From assembly GCA_937897985.1 (NCBI GenBank), contig CALCBD010000062.1:116304-180303 (forward strand): 64,000 bases of DNA. The letters run 5' to 3'. Shown piece by piece: positions 24,367 through 34,308 of the stretch. This DNA comes from an uncultured Paludibacter sp. (GTDB lineage Bacteria; Bacteroidota; Bacteroidia; Bacteroidales; Paludibacteraceae). How positions within the stretch are numbered: position 1 is the first letter of the stretch; each line of letters opens with the position of its first letter. The notes under the pieces were generated by a model. That model did not search any database. It worked only from the letters and a program-made list of their open reading frames with translations, and was not told where the DNA came from. A program made the position numbers and the translations under genes.

Positions 24367-26118
24367 ATGAAGAGTAAGGATTCATTGAAATCAGACGGTC
24401 AGAAATCCGCCAAACCCAATATAATGTCAGTATTGAAACCGTATAGGTTATTAATTATTGGTTTAGTAGGGTTTGCTTTACTAAGCAACGCGGTCAACCT
24501 GCTTATTCCTAAATTAATATCTAATGCAATCGATGAGTTTTCGCATGGAATTTTCACCTGGCAAAAGCTGATTACAGAGTTTTTAATAGCATCTGTGGTT
24601 ATTTTCATTTTTACTTTTTTACAGGGCATACTGCAAACGCTGGCATCAGAAAGGGTTGCACGCGATTTGCGAAACAGTTTGACTGCTAAAATTTCCCGTC
24701 AGAGCTATGCTTTTATTCAACAATCGAATCCATCGAAACTGCTTTCGTACCTGACTTCCGATATAGATTCAGTTAAAATGTTTGTATCGATAGCCGTTGT
24801 TTCTCTTGCATCGTCAGTGTTTATTATTATCGGAGCAGGCGCTCTTTTGTTCAGCATCAACTGGAAACTTGCTTTGTCGGTTCTGACAATAATTCCGGCT
24901 ATTGGATTGTCATTTTACTTTGTATTCAGAAAGGTAGGTGTATTGTTCAAAAAGAGCCGTGAGATTATTGACCGTTTGAATAAAATTATCAATGAAAGCA
25001 TTATGGCTGCAGGACTGGTTCGTGTACTGAATTCGCAGCAACTTGAATACAACAAATTTTTAGATGCCAACACACAGGCAAAAAATGCAGGCATCTCTAT
25101 TCTCCGGCTTTTTGCCACCCTGATGCCTGTTGTGGTTTTTATCAGCAATCTGGCAACACTCGTTATCCTTGCTCTGGGGGGTCATTATGTGATAACAGAT
25201 GCGATGACACTTGGCGATTTTGCGGCTTTTAATTCCTATCTGGTTATTCTGATTTTCCCGATTATTGTTATTGGTTTTATCAGTAACTTCGTGGTACAGG
25301 CATCGGTATCCTACGGCAGGATCCATAGTGTGCTGAGTGCTCCCGAAACAGGTGATACCGGTACTGTAGAAACAGCACTGAAAGGAAATATTGAAATGAA
25401 GGATGTAACTTTGAAGTATGGTGATAAACCGGTACTGAAGGACATTTCGTTTTCGATCAGAGCCGGTGAGCAGATTGCTGTAATCGGGCCAACAGCCGCC
25501 GGCAAAACTCAGTTGTTATATTTACTGACAGGATTAATTCAAGCGGAGACCGGCGAAGTGCTTTTCGATGGTATTAATATCAACGAATATAAAAAAGAAC
25601 TGCTTCAGCATCAGATAGGTTTTGTATTTCAGGATAGTGTGATTTTCAATATCAGTCTGCGCGAAAATATTGCATTCAACGAAAATGTCACTGACGAACA
25701 AATGCAGAAAGCAATAGAAACTGCCGAATTAGGTGATTTTATAAACACTTTGCCCGGGGGCATCGAAACTGAAATCAGCGAAAGGGGAAGTAATCTATCG
25801 GGTGGACAGAAACAACGTATCATGCTGGCACGGGCACTGGCTATGTATCCGAAAATACTGCTGCTCGACGATTTTACAGCAAGGGTCGACACACAAACTG
25901 AAAAGAAAATTCTCGCCAATATTCAACAAAATTATCCTGATATTACGCTTGTATCGGTGACTCAGAAAATTCAGCCTGTCATTCATTACGGGCAGATAAT
26001 TCTGATGGAAGAAGGTGAAATACTCGGCAGAGGCACCCATAACGAATTGATGGAAACCTGCCCGGAATATGTACAGATTTATAATTCACAACGAAGCACA
26101 AACAACTATGAGCTATAA
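24367..26118 (+). CDS. Heterodimeric ABC exporter subunit with degenerate ATPase site
   Basis: A 583-residue membrane-ATPase fusion starting at ATG 24367 (MKSKDSLK); a TTG at 24331 would add 12 residues and is less likely. Six membrane helices (about 25-310) precede the nucleotide-binding domain. Walker A is GPTAAGKT (about 374-381), the signature is LSGGQKQR (about 477) and Walker B is ILLLDDFTARVD. The catalytic glutamate after Walker B is aspartate, and the switch histidine is glutamine (SVTQKIQ). These changes mark the non-hydrolysing site of asymmetric exporters such as TM287/288. It overlaps the next gene by 11 bases. Confidence 0.92.
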   Translation: MKSKDSLKSDGQKSAKPNIMSVLKPYRLLIIGLVGFALLSNAVNLLIPKLISNAIDEFSHGIFTWQKLITEFLIASVVIFIFTFLQGILQTLASERVARDLRNSLTAKISRQSYAFIQQSNPSKLLSYLTSDIDSVKMFVSIAVVSLASSVFIIIGAGALLFSINWKLALSVLTIIPAIGLSFYFVFRKVGVLFKKSREIIDRLNKIINESIMAAGLVRVLNSQQLEYNKFLDANTQAKNAGISILRLFATLMPVVVFISNLATLVILALGGHYVITDAMTLGDFAAFNSYLVILIFPIIVIGFISNFVVQASVSYGRIHSVLSAPETGDTGTVETALKGNIEMKDVTLKYGDKPVLKDISFSIRAGEQIAVIGPTAAGKTQLLYLLTGLIQAETGEVLFDGININEYKKELLQHQIGFVFQDSVIFNISLRENIAFNENVTDEQMQKAIETAELGDFINTLPGGIETEISERGSNLSGGQKQRIMLARALAMYPKILLLDDFTARVDTQTEKKILANIQQNYPDITLVSVTQKIQPVIHYGQIILMEEGEILGRGTHNELMETCPEYVQIYNSQRSTNNYEL

Positions 26119-27877
26119 ACTTAACACAGAAAAAGGAGTCGAACAGCCGGCCGGTAAAGTAAATGCAGGCACTACGCTGAAAAGATTGATGTCACTCGTC
26201 GGTCGTGAGCGCAACAACCTGTATATTGCCATGGTATTTATTTTCATTAATGCCGGACTAAGCCTTATCGGACCCTATATTCTGGGTCATGCAGTTGATA
26301 ATTTTGTGGTGACCAAACAATACGACGGTGTCATCCGCTATTCGCTTATCCTGTTGACTGTTTACGGTTTATCACTGGTAAGCGGATATACGCAGGCACA
26401 GTTGATGGGACGTGTCGGTCAGCGAATGTTATTCAATTTGCGGAATACAGTGTTTAACAAATTACAGGAATTGCCCATCGACTTTTTCTCGCAAAACAAA
26501 GCCGGCGATTTAATTTCGCGGGTCAACAACGACACGGACAAGATTAACCAATTCTTTTCTCAGTCCTTAGTACAGTTCATGAGCAGCATTTTCAGTATGA
26601 TCGGAGCCGGAATCTTTTTGATTTCGTTAAATCCGGAGTTAGCCATTGCAGCTCTGTTACCGGCATTATTTCTTTGGTTTTTCACCCGCGCCATTTCACC
26701 ATTTGTAAAAAGTAAAAATACGGCAAACATGAAAAGCACCGGACTTCTGAGTGCCGAAATTCAGGAAAGTCTGAGCAACTTTAAAGTAATAGTAGCCTTT
26801 AACAGGCGCGATTATTTCAGAAAACGATTCGAAGAGGTAAATGCCGAAAATTACCGGAACGCCGTCAGATCTGGGATTGCCAACAACATCTTCACACCCG
26901 TGTTCGGACTCTCGGCCAACATCGGGCAGTTAATCGTTCTTGTATTCGGAATTTATCTGATAACTACCGGCGAATTTACGGTGGGTTTACTGATCAGTTT
27001 TCTGGCTTATATATCTCAATTCTATAATCCTCTCCGTCAAATTGCCGCCCTTTGGGCCAACTTTCAGGTGGCACTCGCCGGCTGGGACAGAATTTCCCAA
27101 ATTCTGGTCATGGAAAATAACCTGAACATCGTTGAACCTGACGAAACCGATGACAGTGGAAATTTGCTGACTTTTAAAAACGTAACTTTTGCATATCAAC
27201 CCGAAACAGAAATTCTGAAGGATGTAAGTTTCGGCCTTCAGCGTGGTAAAACCTATGCTTTTGTTGGTCCGACAGGTGGTGGTAAAACAACAACAGCCTC
27301 ATTGATAGCCCGTTTGTACGACCCTGTATCGGGGAATATCTTTCTGAATGGCAGGGATATCCGTTCGTACAGCGCCGAAACACGTACCGCCAAAATCGGC
27401 TTTATTCTTCAGGAGCCGTTTCTGTTTACGGGGACCATCCGCGATAATATCCTTTATGGAAACCCCTGTTTCGCGGAATTGACCAACGAAGAACTGATCA
27501 GGGAAATGGAAGAAGTAGGACTTGCCGGACTGCTTGACCGTTTCGATGGCGGGCTCGATGGCAAAATCGATGTAACAGGTGAAGGAATCAGCCTTGGTCA
27601 GAAACAGATCATAGCATTTATCCGCGCAGTCATTCGTCGACCCGATTTGTTAATACTCGATGAAGCAACTGCAAATATTGACACTGTGACAGAGCAGTTA
27701 CTCGATGATATTCTCCGGAAACTGCCAAAAACAGCAACACAAATTGTTATTGCTCACCGATTGAACACCATCGAAAATGCTGATGAGATTTTCTTTGTCA
27801 ACTCGGGTGCCGTTACCAAAGCCGGTTCGATGGAGGAAGCCGTGAAATTGCTGATGCATCAGAAGAGAGAGAGTTGA
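26108..27877 (+). CDS. Heterodimeric ABC exporter subunit with intact catalytic residues
   Basis: A 589-residue partner starting at ATG 26108 inside the end of the previous gene (shared ATGAGCTATAA). An upstream ATG at 26069 is possible but would increase the overlap. Membrane domain about 30-310; Walker A GPTGGGKTT; Walker B LLILDEATANID with its glutamate; switch histidine in VIAHRLNTI. Its signature is SLGQKQ rather than SGGQ, so the degenerate site pairs this signature with the partner's altered Walker B. This fits a multidrug- or lipid-type exporter; the substrate is unknown. Confidence 0.93.
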   Translation: MSYKLNTEKGVEQPAGKVNAGTTLKRLMSLVGRERNNLYIAMVFIFINAGLSLIGPYILGHAVDNFVVTKQYDGVIRYSLILLTVYGLSLVSGYTQAQLMGRVGQRMLFNLRNTVFNKLQELPIDFFSQNKAGDLISRVNNDTDKINQFFSQSLVQFMSSIFSMIGAGIFLISLNPELAIAALLPALFLWFFTRAISPFVKSKNTANMKSTGLLSAEIQESLSNFKVIVAFNRRDYFRKRFEEVNAENYRNAVRSGIANNIFTPVFGLSANIGQLIVLVFGIYLITTGEFTVGLLISFLAYISQFYNPLRQIAALWANFQVALAGWDRISQILVMENNLNIVEPDETDDSGNLLTFKNVTFAYQPETEILKDVSFGLQRGKTYAFVGPTGGGKTTTASLIARLYDPVSGNIFLNGRDIRSYSAETRTAKIGFILQEPFLFTGTIRDNILYGNPCFAELTNEELIREMEEVGLAGLLDRFDGGLDGKIDVTGEGISLGQKQIIAFIRAVIRRPDLLILDEATANIDTVTEQLLDDILRKLPKTATQIVIAHRLNTIENADEIFFVNSGAVTKAGSMEEAVKLLMHQKRES

Positions 27878-27992
27878 TACTTTAACAGTGACCAAAACAT
27901 GCATGAAAAGCAGATATTTCTTTCGGATTTCGTATAATTTCTGTAATTTTAAACCGTCGAAATTAATCTGAAAACTCAGTTCATCTCCGCAA

Positions 27993-28541
27993 ATGGCAAA
28001 ATCAAAAGCATTGATTAAAGAGCAATTACAACAATTTTCGAGACCGGAACTTATTGAAATCGTACTTAAGATGGCGTCGAAACGTCATAATTATGAATTT
28101 CTGCTGGTCAATTTCATTGATCCTGAAAATGGAGAACTGACTTTGTTTCAGGAGGCGAAGGAGGATATTGATAAATTAAGCCAGAAATTTTTTCCGGGAC
28201 GAACCGTGCAACATCAAATGGTCAAAAGACTGAATGCCTGCGTTAAAAGGATAAGGGAATTTACGGTAGAAACTAAAAGTAAAAAACCGGAAGCCGACTT
28301 AATCATGTATGTGCTCGAAATGCAGTTTTCTTATCCCGAAAGAGTGTTCGGAGCACGTTTTTCGGGCTATGATTACAAAGTAGCACTTTTGCTTAAAAAG
28401 TTGATTTCATTAGTTACAAAAAAACTTCATCCGGATTATCTGATTGACTATCAGGATAAAATCAACTCGTTTCTGACTCAAATTCACAGGACTTCCAATC
28501 GGATCAATACGGTATATGACTTACCGGAGTACATTGAATGA
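27993..28541 (+). CDS. Protein of unknown function (possible DUF6155 member)
   Basis: A 182-residue soluble, basic, mostly helical protein (MAKSKALIKEQLQQFSRPELIEIVLKMA). Notable segments are KRHNYEFLLVNFIDPENGE and a C-terminal DYLIDYQDKINSFL. It resembles the small family annotated DUF6155 in Bacteroidetes, but I hold that loosely. No catalytic motif is visible. It starts 115 bases after the exporter and ends 6 bases from a convergent transporter gene. Confidence 0.7.
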   Translation: MAKSKALIKEQLQQFSRPELIEIVLKMASKRHNYEFLLVNFIDPENGELTLFQEAKEDIDKLSQKFFPGRTVQHQMVKRLNACVKRIREFTVETKSKKPEADLIMYVLEMQFSYPERVFGARFSGYDYKVALLLKKLISLVTKKLHPDYLIDYQDKINSFLTQIHRTSNRINTVYDLPEYIE

Positions 28542-28547
28542 ACGGAA

Positions 28548-29438
28548 TCACAGTAATGTTTTCCTTTGTCGCCATACCTGCCATGAATTGATGATATTTT
28601 GCCAAAGGACGTAAGAGCCGGGACCTACCGACGAAATCGGATTCAGGTACATTTGCGCCATCCAAATGGCCAAAACAGTGTTTTTCTGACCAAGCCCCTG
28701 TCCACCTGCCACAGTATCGTCATATTTTCGACCGATTTTTCTGCCTAACCAGAATTGAACACCACAAACCACAAAAGCCAGAATAGCAATTGCAATTTCA
28801 ACTCCTATCTGAGCCTTTCCCTGATCGATTATGAATTGTACTGTTCGTCCGGTAACAACAGTGAGGGCGATGCTCCACAGATAAAATGAAAGACCCGATT
28901 TGGTTTGAAGGTAACCGGAGGTTTTAGGTGCCAGTTTATTCAACATCAATGCGATGATAAACGGCAGTACCAAAAGGACCACAATTTTTCTGGATATCTG
29001 AAAAACAGAAGTGATAAAAGGTAATTCGTTGTATCCTATGTACGAAAAGAAAAGCGGAGCCATGATGGCAACAGTAAAATTGCTGATCAAACTGTAAGCG
29101 GTGAGGCTTGCCACGTTGCCCTTTAGCATCCCCGCAATTACCGGTGCCGAAGTTGCTGTTGGTGCTAACACGCAAATCATTACACCCTGCGCTACCGTAA
29201 GGTTAATAAAACTCAAACCGAAAAAAATGATTAAACTGCCAACTACCTGAATGACAATCAGCCACAAATGCATTTTCGAAAACCTGATATCCGAAAATGA
29301 AAGTCTGACATACGTAAGCAACAACATGATAAAAATCAGGTAGGGAATAAGAAACGACAATTGGCCGACATACGAATGTAAAATAATACCCAGTGTCATG
29401 GCAACGGGCATCATGTATCCTTTTAACTTTTGAAGCAT
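28548..29438 (-). CDS. BASS-family (bile acid:sodium symporter-like) transporter
   Basis: A 296-residue membrane protein with nine or ten hydrophobic segments. The pattern APTATSAPVIAGMLKGN (about residues 92-108) and the late GQGLGQKNTVLAIWMAQ (about 245-261) are the crossed-helix sodium and substrate motifs of the BASS/YocS group. Such transporters import organic anions with sodium. The substrate is unknown. It is oriented like the polysaccharide locus but separated from it by 298 bases. Confidence 0.85.
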   Translation of the reverse strand: MLQKLKGYMMPVAMTLGIILHSYVGQLSFLIPYLIFIMLLLTYVRLSFSDIRFSKMHLWLIVIQVVGSLIIFFGLSFINLTVAQGVMICVLAPTATSAPVIAGMLKGNVASLTAYSLISNFTVAIMAPLFFSYIGYNELPFITSVFQISRKIVVLLVLPFIIALMLNKLAPKTSGYLQTKSGLSFYLWSIALTVVTGRTVQFIIDQGKAQIGVEIAIAILAFVVCGVQFWLGRKIGRKYDDTVAGGQGLGQKNTVLAIWMAQMYLNPISSVGPGSYVLWQNIINSWQVWRQRKTLL

Positions 29439-29736
29439 TTAAAAAAATATGAAGTGAAAAACTGAACCAAATCAGGCAGATAATCCAAAAGGTTAATTAT
29501 GTGTAACCTTAAATGAATCAGCACGTTATTGCATTCTTTACAGAAAATCAACCTGTTGCTTATGCTGTAACCTGTTTATTGCTCCGATAACCGTCCACAA
29601 AATTAATCATTTTTTCAGCTTACGAGTCCATCCTTTTTTAAAGAGAGATAAAATAAATTGAGAAATATATCCGGAAGGGAATATCATTTGTTGACTTTTT
29701 TAACTTTTAAATTTTTTCATAAACGCTAAAATCACT
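29439..29736. other. Gap between the BASS transporter and the polysaccharide locus
   Basis: These 298 bases have no ORF. They hold a hairpin AAGGTTA/TAACCTT (29489-29495 with 29504-29510) and a leftward -7 box TAATTTTG (29605-29598 on the minus strand) for the transporter. No strong terminator was seen for the long leftward array. Confidence 0.4.
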
Positions 29737-32454
29737 TTATCGTAATTTAAAATTTACAGGAATGACATAATGAACGGCTACCTTTACACCTTTTTGTTCG
29801 CCGGGTATCCATTTGGGCATCAATCCAATCACTCGTAATGCTTCTTCGTCCAATTCATAATTCACTGATCTCAAAACTTTTGCATCCCTCACATTTCCAT
29901 CTTTATCCACCACAAACTGAACCATTACCCTGCCCTGTATTCCGTCGCGCATTGATTGCTGAGGATATCGCAGATTACTACTAATAAAATTAAAAAGCTG
30001 ACTATCATTACCGGGGAATTGAGGCATTTTATCAACCACGTCAAAAATTTTGTCATTTAAAACCGGCTTTTCTTCTGAATCTACCACCTTTTCGCCTAAG
30101 GTTGACAGAAGCATGGTTTTCACTTCGTTATTAGGCATTCCCTGAATTTTGGGTGTAACCATTTCGCCCTGAGCATTGAAAATCATGGCATGAGGAATTG
30201 TGTTCACGTTGTATTTTTTACAAACAGCTTCCCATTGTTGAGCCGAAAGCCGGTAATGCGATCCATCAATATCAGGAATCACGTTTTCCCAGGTTTTCAG
30301 GGGCGAAGTCTCTCCGGTTACATACACAAAAGCGATATTTTTAGCTTTCAATTCCTGCTTTAAACTTTTCATTTCGGCAATATTCCGCATACACGGACCA
30401 CACCAGGTAGCCCAAAAATCCATGTATACCACTTTACCTTTGAATGGTTCAATGAGTTTTGTCAGCATTTCTTCTGTTTTGACATCCGGTACAGGCAATA
30501 CCTTGAAGGTTCGTTTTGATTTATTTGACGCTACTTTAGCAATGATCTTTGAATTTTCGTCCTTGATTGTTGCCATAACAACGGGATTCTGAGATTGTTT
30601 GGCGAGCTCATTCATTTTTTCTTCAGTAAGAATTTTATAGGATTTAATGCCCTTTATCAGTATTCGGGCATGAATGAGTTCGGTAATTAAATCATTTTCA
30701 CCAAAAACAGATTGAACCGAATTGAGTAATGTTTTATTTCCGATATCTTCAAGATAGGCCCTCATATCATTGGAATGTGCATTTAAAAAAGGTATGATTT
30801 TGGGCAGGAGCCGTTTATAGGTCAACGTATCTCTTTTTGATTCCGGAATTGCAGCAATGGTATCTATCAGTGCTTTATCTTCCTTCGATAAGTCCACATT
30901 CATTTTTCCGATTTCGGAAAACATTGACCACTGAACTGTTTTTATGGTCGAAATTGGAATAAAATAATTGTTCGAGCTTATTTTCCTGAAAGTTGCTGCG
31001 AAACGGTAATCTAAAAAAACCAGGGGTTGACGTTTTACAGTTTCGATAAAAGTCAAAGCACTCAGCGAATCAATATGGACTTTATTTATCAGTTTGATTT
31101 GTTTCAAAAAATCAGGCGACTTTTTAGCCATTAAATCATTCATTTTTACTTCAAGATAATCCGACATTAAGGAAGCACGCTTCATATTTATATTGACATC
31201 GAGTATTGCAAGTGCTTTCGGACTCAGATTTCTTAATTTTTTATACGTCTCAAGCGTTCTCAAATCAGCCTTATAGTCATTATTGCCAATAGTAGCCAGG
31301 GAATCTATGCCAATATTCGGAATAAGATTACGGCGGCGTATAATTTCTTCGCTTTTTCCAAGAAAAACATGTATTTCTTCGCTGAGCTCAGCATTATCGC
31401 CCATAAAATGACAATTGTGATTTCCAAAAATGGAGTCATTTTTACCTCTTTTTTCAAATGTTATCAAGTGAAAAAGTCGTTTGCCGGGTTCCAGCAAAAT
31501 ACGTTCGTTACCAATTCCACTAAAATAAATGGTAAACATCTGTGGATAATTTAATGCTATTTTCGATTCAAAATAACCATTCTCGTCGATAAACACAGGT
31601 TGCTGTACGTCTTCTCCGGTTATTATGTTTTCGTTATTAAATGTAAAATTGCGTGACATATTGCGTGTAAAACCGTTGATAAAACCACAATATACGGCTG
31701 TGTCTGTTCTGAAAATGTTATCAGGAAAAGGTTGATTATCTTTGGGTTTATAATCCGGCACATTGGTTTTGAGTAATGAACAAACCTGCTCCCGGTTTTG
31801 GCTTAAATCATTAATTATTAATGTTTGTGAGCTGGACAGTTTCAGTTTTAGCTTAAGTGTCGTAGTTTGATTTTTTAAAGTTAATTCGGTGAATTGATCT
31901 GTAGTTTTGATTTTATCATACTGCCAAACCTGTGCATTGTAAACAGCATTATTCTCAAAAAGTGCTATGCATAACAGATTGCTTCCGTCTGTTTTCAGCC
32001 ATGAGCCTTCCATTTCAACCGGTAAAAGTGATGTTCGTTTGTGTTCATTCAACTTAATACCAAAAAATTGCCAGGGTTGTCCTTCGTTTGAAAAAGGTTC
32101 GGAGAAATCGAACTTTTCAGTTTCAGGGTCAATGGCAGGAAAAATTGCAGAAAAAACAACCGGATCGCCGGTTTTCAGATTCCAGCGTACGCCTGCAGGG
32201 GCAGGCATTCCGGTTGTTGAACGAATGAGAAGTTTCTCCGCGCTGTTATATGCCTGAATATATGAATTGTTTGCAAGCATGGCTCCCTGAGGACCCGTAA
32301 CTTTAAAAGTAAGCACTGTTGCCGTGTCGGTCAACTCCAGCTTAATTAACTGAATATCATTTGTTTTTCTGAATGTATACGACGGATTCTCGATTATACG
32401 GGCTTCGATATTAAGTACAATAAAGCAAAGGAAAAGGAAAATGATTTTTTTCAT
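29737..32454 (-). CDS. Thioredoxin (TlpA-like)-TonB C-terminal domain fusion protein
   Basis: A 905-residue exported protein (signal peptide 1-18). Residues about 20-640 form a large region without recognised domains. A TlpA/ResA-type thioredoxin domain lies at about 655-790 with active site WCGPC (685-689) and a cis-proline segment NTIPHAMIF. Residues about 812-905 are a TonB C-terminal domain (YPQQSMRDGIQGRVMVQF...PVNFKLR). Standard TonB has an N-terminal membrane anchor; this has only a signal peptide. It lies 24 bases after the previous gene of the polysaccharide array, so it is probably its last member. A link between redox function and receptor energisation is inference. Confidence 0.85.
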   Translation of the reverse strand: MKKIIFLFLCFIVLNIEARIIENPSYTFRKTNDIQLIKLELTDTATVLTFKVTGPQGAMLANNSYIQAYNSAEKLLIRSTTGMPAPAGVRWNLKTGDPVVFSAIFPAIDPETEKFDFSEPFSNEGQPWQFFGIKLNEHKRTSLLPVEMEGSWLKTDGSNLLCIALFENNAVYNAQVWQYDKIKTTDQFTELTLKNQTTTLKLKLKLSSSQTLIINDLSQNREQVCSLLKTNVPDYKPKDNQPFPDNIFRTDTAVYCGFINGFTRNMSRNFTFNNENIITGEDVQQPVFIDENGYFESKIALNYPQMFTIYFSGIGNERILLEPGKRLFHLITFEKRGKNDSIFGNHNCHFMGDNAELSEEIHVFLGKSEEIIRRRNLIPNIGIDSLATIGNNDYKADLRTLETYKKLRNLSPKALAILDVNINMKRASLMSDYLEVKMNDLMAKKSPDFLKQIKLINKVHIDSLSALTFIETVKRQPLVFLDYRFAATFRKISSNNYFIPISTIKTVQWSMFSEIGKMNVDLSKEDKALIDTIAAIPESKRDTLTYKRLLPKIIPFLNAHSNDMRAYLEDIGNKTLLNSVQSVFGENDLITELIHARILIKGIKSYKILTEEKMNELAKQSQNPVVMATIKDENSKIIAKVASNKSKRTFKVLPVPDVKTEEMLTKLIEPFKGKVVYMDFWATWCGPCMRNIAEMKSLKQELKAKNIAFVYVTGETSPLKTWENVIPDIDGSHYRLSAQQWEAVCKKYNVNTIPHAMIFNAQGEMVTPKIQGMPNNEVKTMLLSTLGEKVVDSEEKPVLNDKIFDVVDKMPQFPGNDSQLFNFISSNLRYPQQSMRDGIQGRVMVQFVVDKDGNVRDAKVLRSVNYELDEEALRVIGLMPKWIPGEQKGVKVAVHYVIPVNFKLR

Positions 32455-32478
32455 TGTGAATAAGTTGAATTTTGAGAT

Positions 32479-34173
32479 TTAGTTCAATCGGTTTTTATTT
32501 TGAAATTTGTATTTCCGTGAAGATGATTCAATGCGCATTTCGTTTACCTTGTCGTTGGCCACAGTTGGTCCGGTGCGGCGTATGGTTGTTTTCGAATATA
32601 ACGATGGACACTCTGCCGGATATTTTTGTTTTAATTCCTCCAGTGTTTTCCAGGCCTTATCATATTGTCTGATAAAAAAGCCGGTATTGTCTTTTGATGA
32701 ATATCCTGCATCGATAGATGACAGCTGAAACAACGCATTAAAAATCCGGTACATCTGCCGTCCGTATTCACAGCTTATCTTTACCACACGACCGGTAGCT
32801 TTGTCCTTGAAATGAATTTGCTTTGACAGCTTTACAATTTCGTTCCACATCCCGACTGCGTCCTCTTTTTCGGCAACAATAACTGCTGCCTTTCCTGCAT
32901 CTTTGGGTAATTCCGGAAATGTGATGTATTCATCGCGCACCCACATTGGGAAAATATCTTTGGGATAAGCGGCGCTTCGTAACCCGCGCAGGGTAGCTTT
33001 TTCGGAGAGTAAGGCTATCTTCCTGAATTTTGCGGCATCAGTTTTAGTCAACTTCAACACATTGCAGGCGTAACGGTTAAAGACAGAATCTTCAGATTCA
33101 TCCGGATGATTGGCCCACTGAGCCATAACCCATGCATTCAGTTCGCACCACAATTCACTTTTCGGATAAGGGCCTTCCCAACCGCCTCCGCGGCTCCATG
33201 TCCATATTCCCGACAGTTTCCCGGTAGCATAAAGTTCTTTAATGTTGCTTATTTTACCTTCATTTTTCCGGTACTGATGTTCTTCAAATCCATCAATCAC
33301 ACCACGGGCCACATAGTTGGGAAATGCACCTTTTCCTTCATACTCGCGGGCACACTGCACTTCAACAATCTGCTGATGCCTGCCCAGCGCCAGTACCTTG
33401 CTGAACGGATTGCCGCGATGAAAATCACCCTCGCAATGCTTTACGCTGAATATCAGATTTGGATGTGGTTCTACTTTGTTGCTAATGTATTCATATTTTT
33501 TTTCGTCAGTATCAAAAGACCACCACGTACGGAAAATCAATTTTTTATTCAGTTGAACACATATTTCATCGCGTAAAATATTAATCAGCGGAATGATTGT
33601 TTTATCTGCATTGTCTTTATGTTGAATACTGCCTTTGTGAAACGGAGCATCCTCGAGGTAAGTTTCACCTATACGTACCACAATCCCATCCATTTGAGGA
33701 AACTGAACAAACATTTGATGAATCTGAAAACGAAGAAATTTTTCAGTCATCGGATCTGTAGGTATTCCGAAAGATTTTTCAATGCCATACTTCTGAATCA
33801 ACCTTTTTGGAAAAAGAATCAAATCGCTCATGGCATACACATCAATACCGTTTTTTTTACAATTGTTGTACAAACTATCCAGCCTGTGTGCTTTTTTTAT
33901 GACCCATTCGCGGTCGGCCGAACCTTCCGGGAGAATATCAGGATCAAGTTCATTCCAATCAATGGCCAACATAGGTGAATCGAACAGGAAATAAGATTTG
34001 GAGTTGAAGCCGGTTTCCCTTAATATCTCCGGTTGATTGAATTTGCTTACATACACCACATCTCCGGGATTGTTGTGCACCATATCCATGATATAAGGCA
34101 GCGGCTTCGACTGTGATGAAACGAAACCTGTGAACACCAAAAGACCAAATATTGTTAGCGTATATTTTTTCAT
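32479..34173 (-). CDS. Secreted putative glycoside hydrolase, family unassigned
   Basis: A 564-residue protein with a signal peptide (MKKYTLTIFGLLVFTGFVSSQ). The start at 34173 is chosen over 34194, which would add MGMFFNI in front of it. The body looks like a TIM barrel (about 30-370), with acidic residues near strand ends: MDGIVVRIGETYLED, FSVKHCEGDFHRG and VEVQCAREYEG. It continues GIWTWSRGGGWEGPYPKSELWCELN, which recalls alpha-glucuronidase-type enzymes. A helical C-terminal region follows. Position inside the locus supports a role in glycan breakdown; I cannot give a GH family or substrate. Confidence 0.7.
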   Translation of the reverse strand: MKKYTLTIFGLLVFTGFVSSQSKPLPYIMDMVHNNPGDVVYVSKFNQPEILRETGFNSKSYFLFDSPMLAIDWNELDPDILPEGSADREWVIKKAHRLDSLYNNCKKNGIDVYAMSDLILFPKRLIQKYGIEKSFGIPTDPMTEKFLRFQIHQMFVQFPQMDGIVVRIGETYLEDAPFHKGSIQHKDNADKTIIPLINILRDEICVQLNKKLIFRTWWSFDTDEKKYEYISNKVEPHPNLIFSVKHCEGDFHRGNPFSKVLALGRHQQIVEVQCAREYEGKGAFPNYVARGVIDGFEEHQYRKNEGKISNIKELYATGKLSGIWTWSRGGGWEGPYPKSELWCELNAWVMAQWANHPDESEDSVFNRYACNVLKLTKTDAAKFRKIALLSEKATLRGLRSAAYPKDIFPMWVRDEYITFPELPKDAGKAAVIVAEKEDAVGMWNEIVKLSKQIHFKDKATGRVVKISCEYGRQMYRIFNALFQLSSIDAGYSSKDNTGFFIRQYDKAWKTLEELKQKYPAECPSLYSKTTIRRTGPTVANDKVNEMRIESSSRKYKFQNKNRLN

Positions 34174-34308
34174 GATATTAAAAAACATCCCCACTCCCTG
34201 AAACTGAACTTTGTAACTTTATTCATCAGTATAATTTCCGGCAAAAAATCAGAGAACTGACAAAGTAGTATTGTTCCGCTTTAGGGACAGGGGTGGGATT
34301 GAGTTGTT

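Noticed and set aside
33106..33576. 156-codon plus-strand frame
   Set aside because: Shadow of the 32479-34173 gene; no signal, motif or start context of its own.
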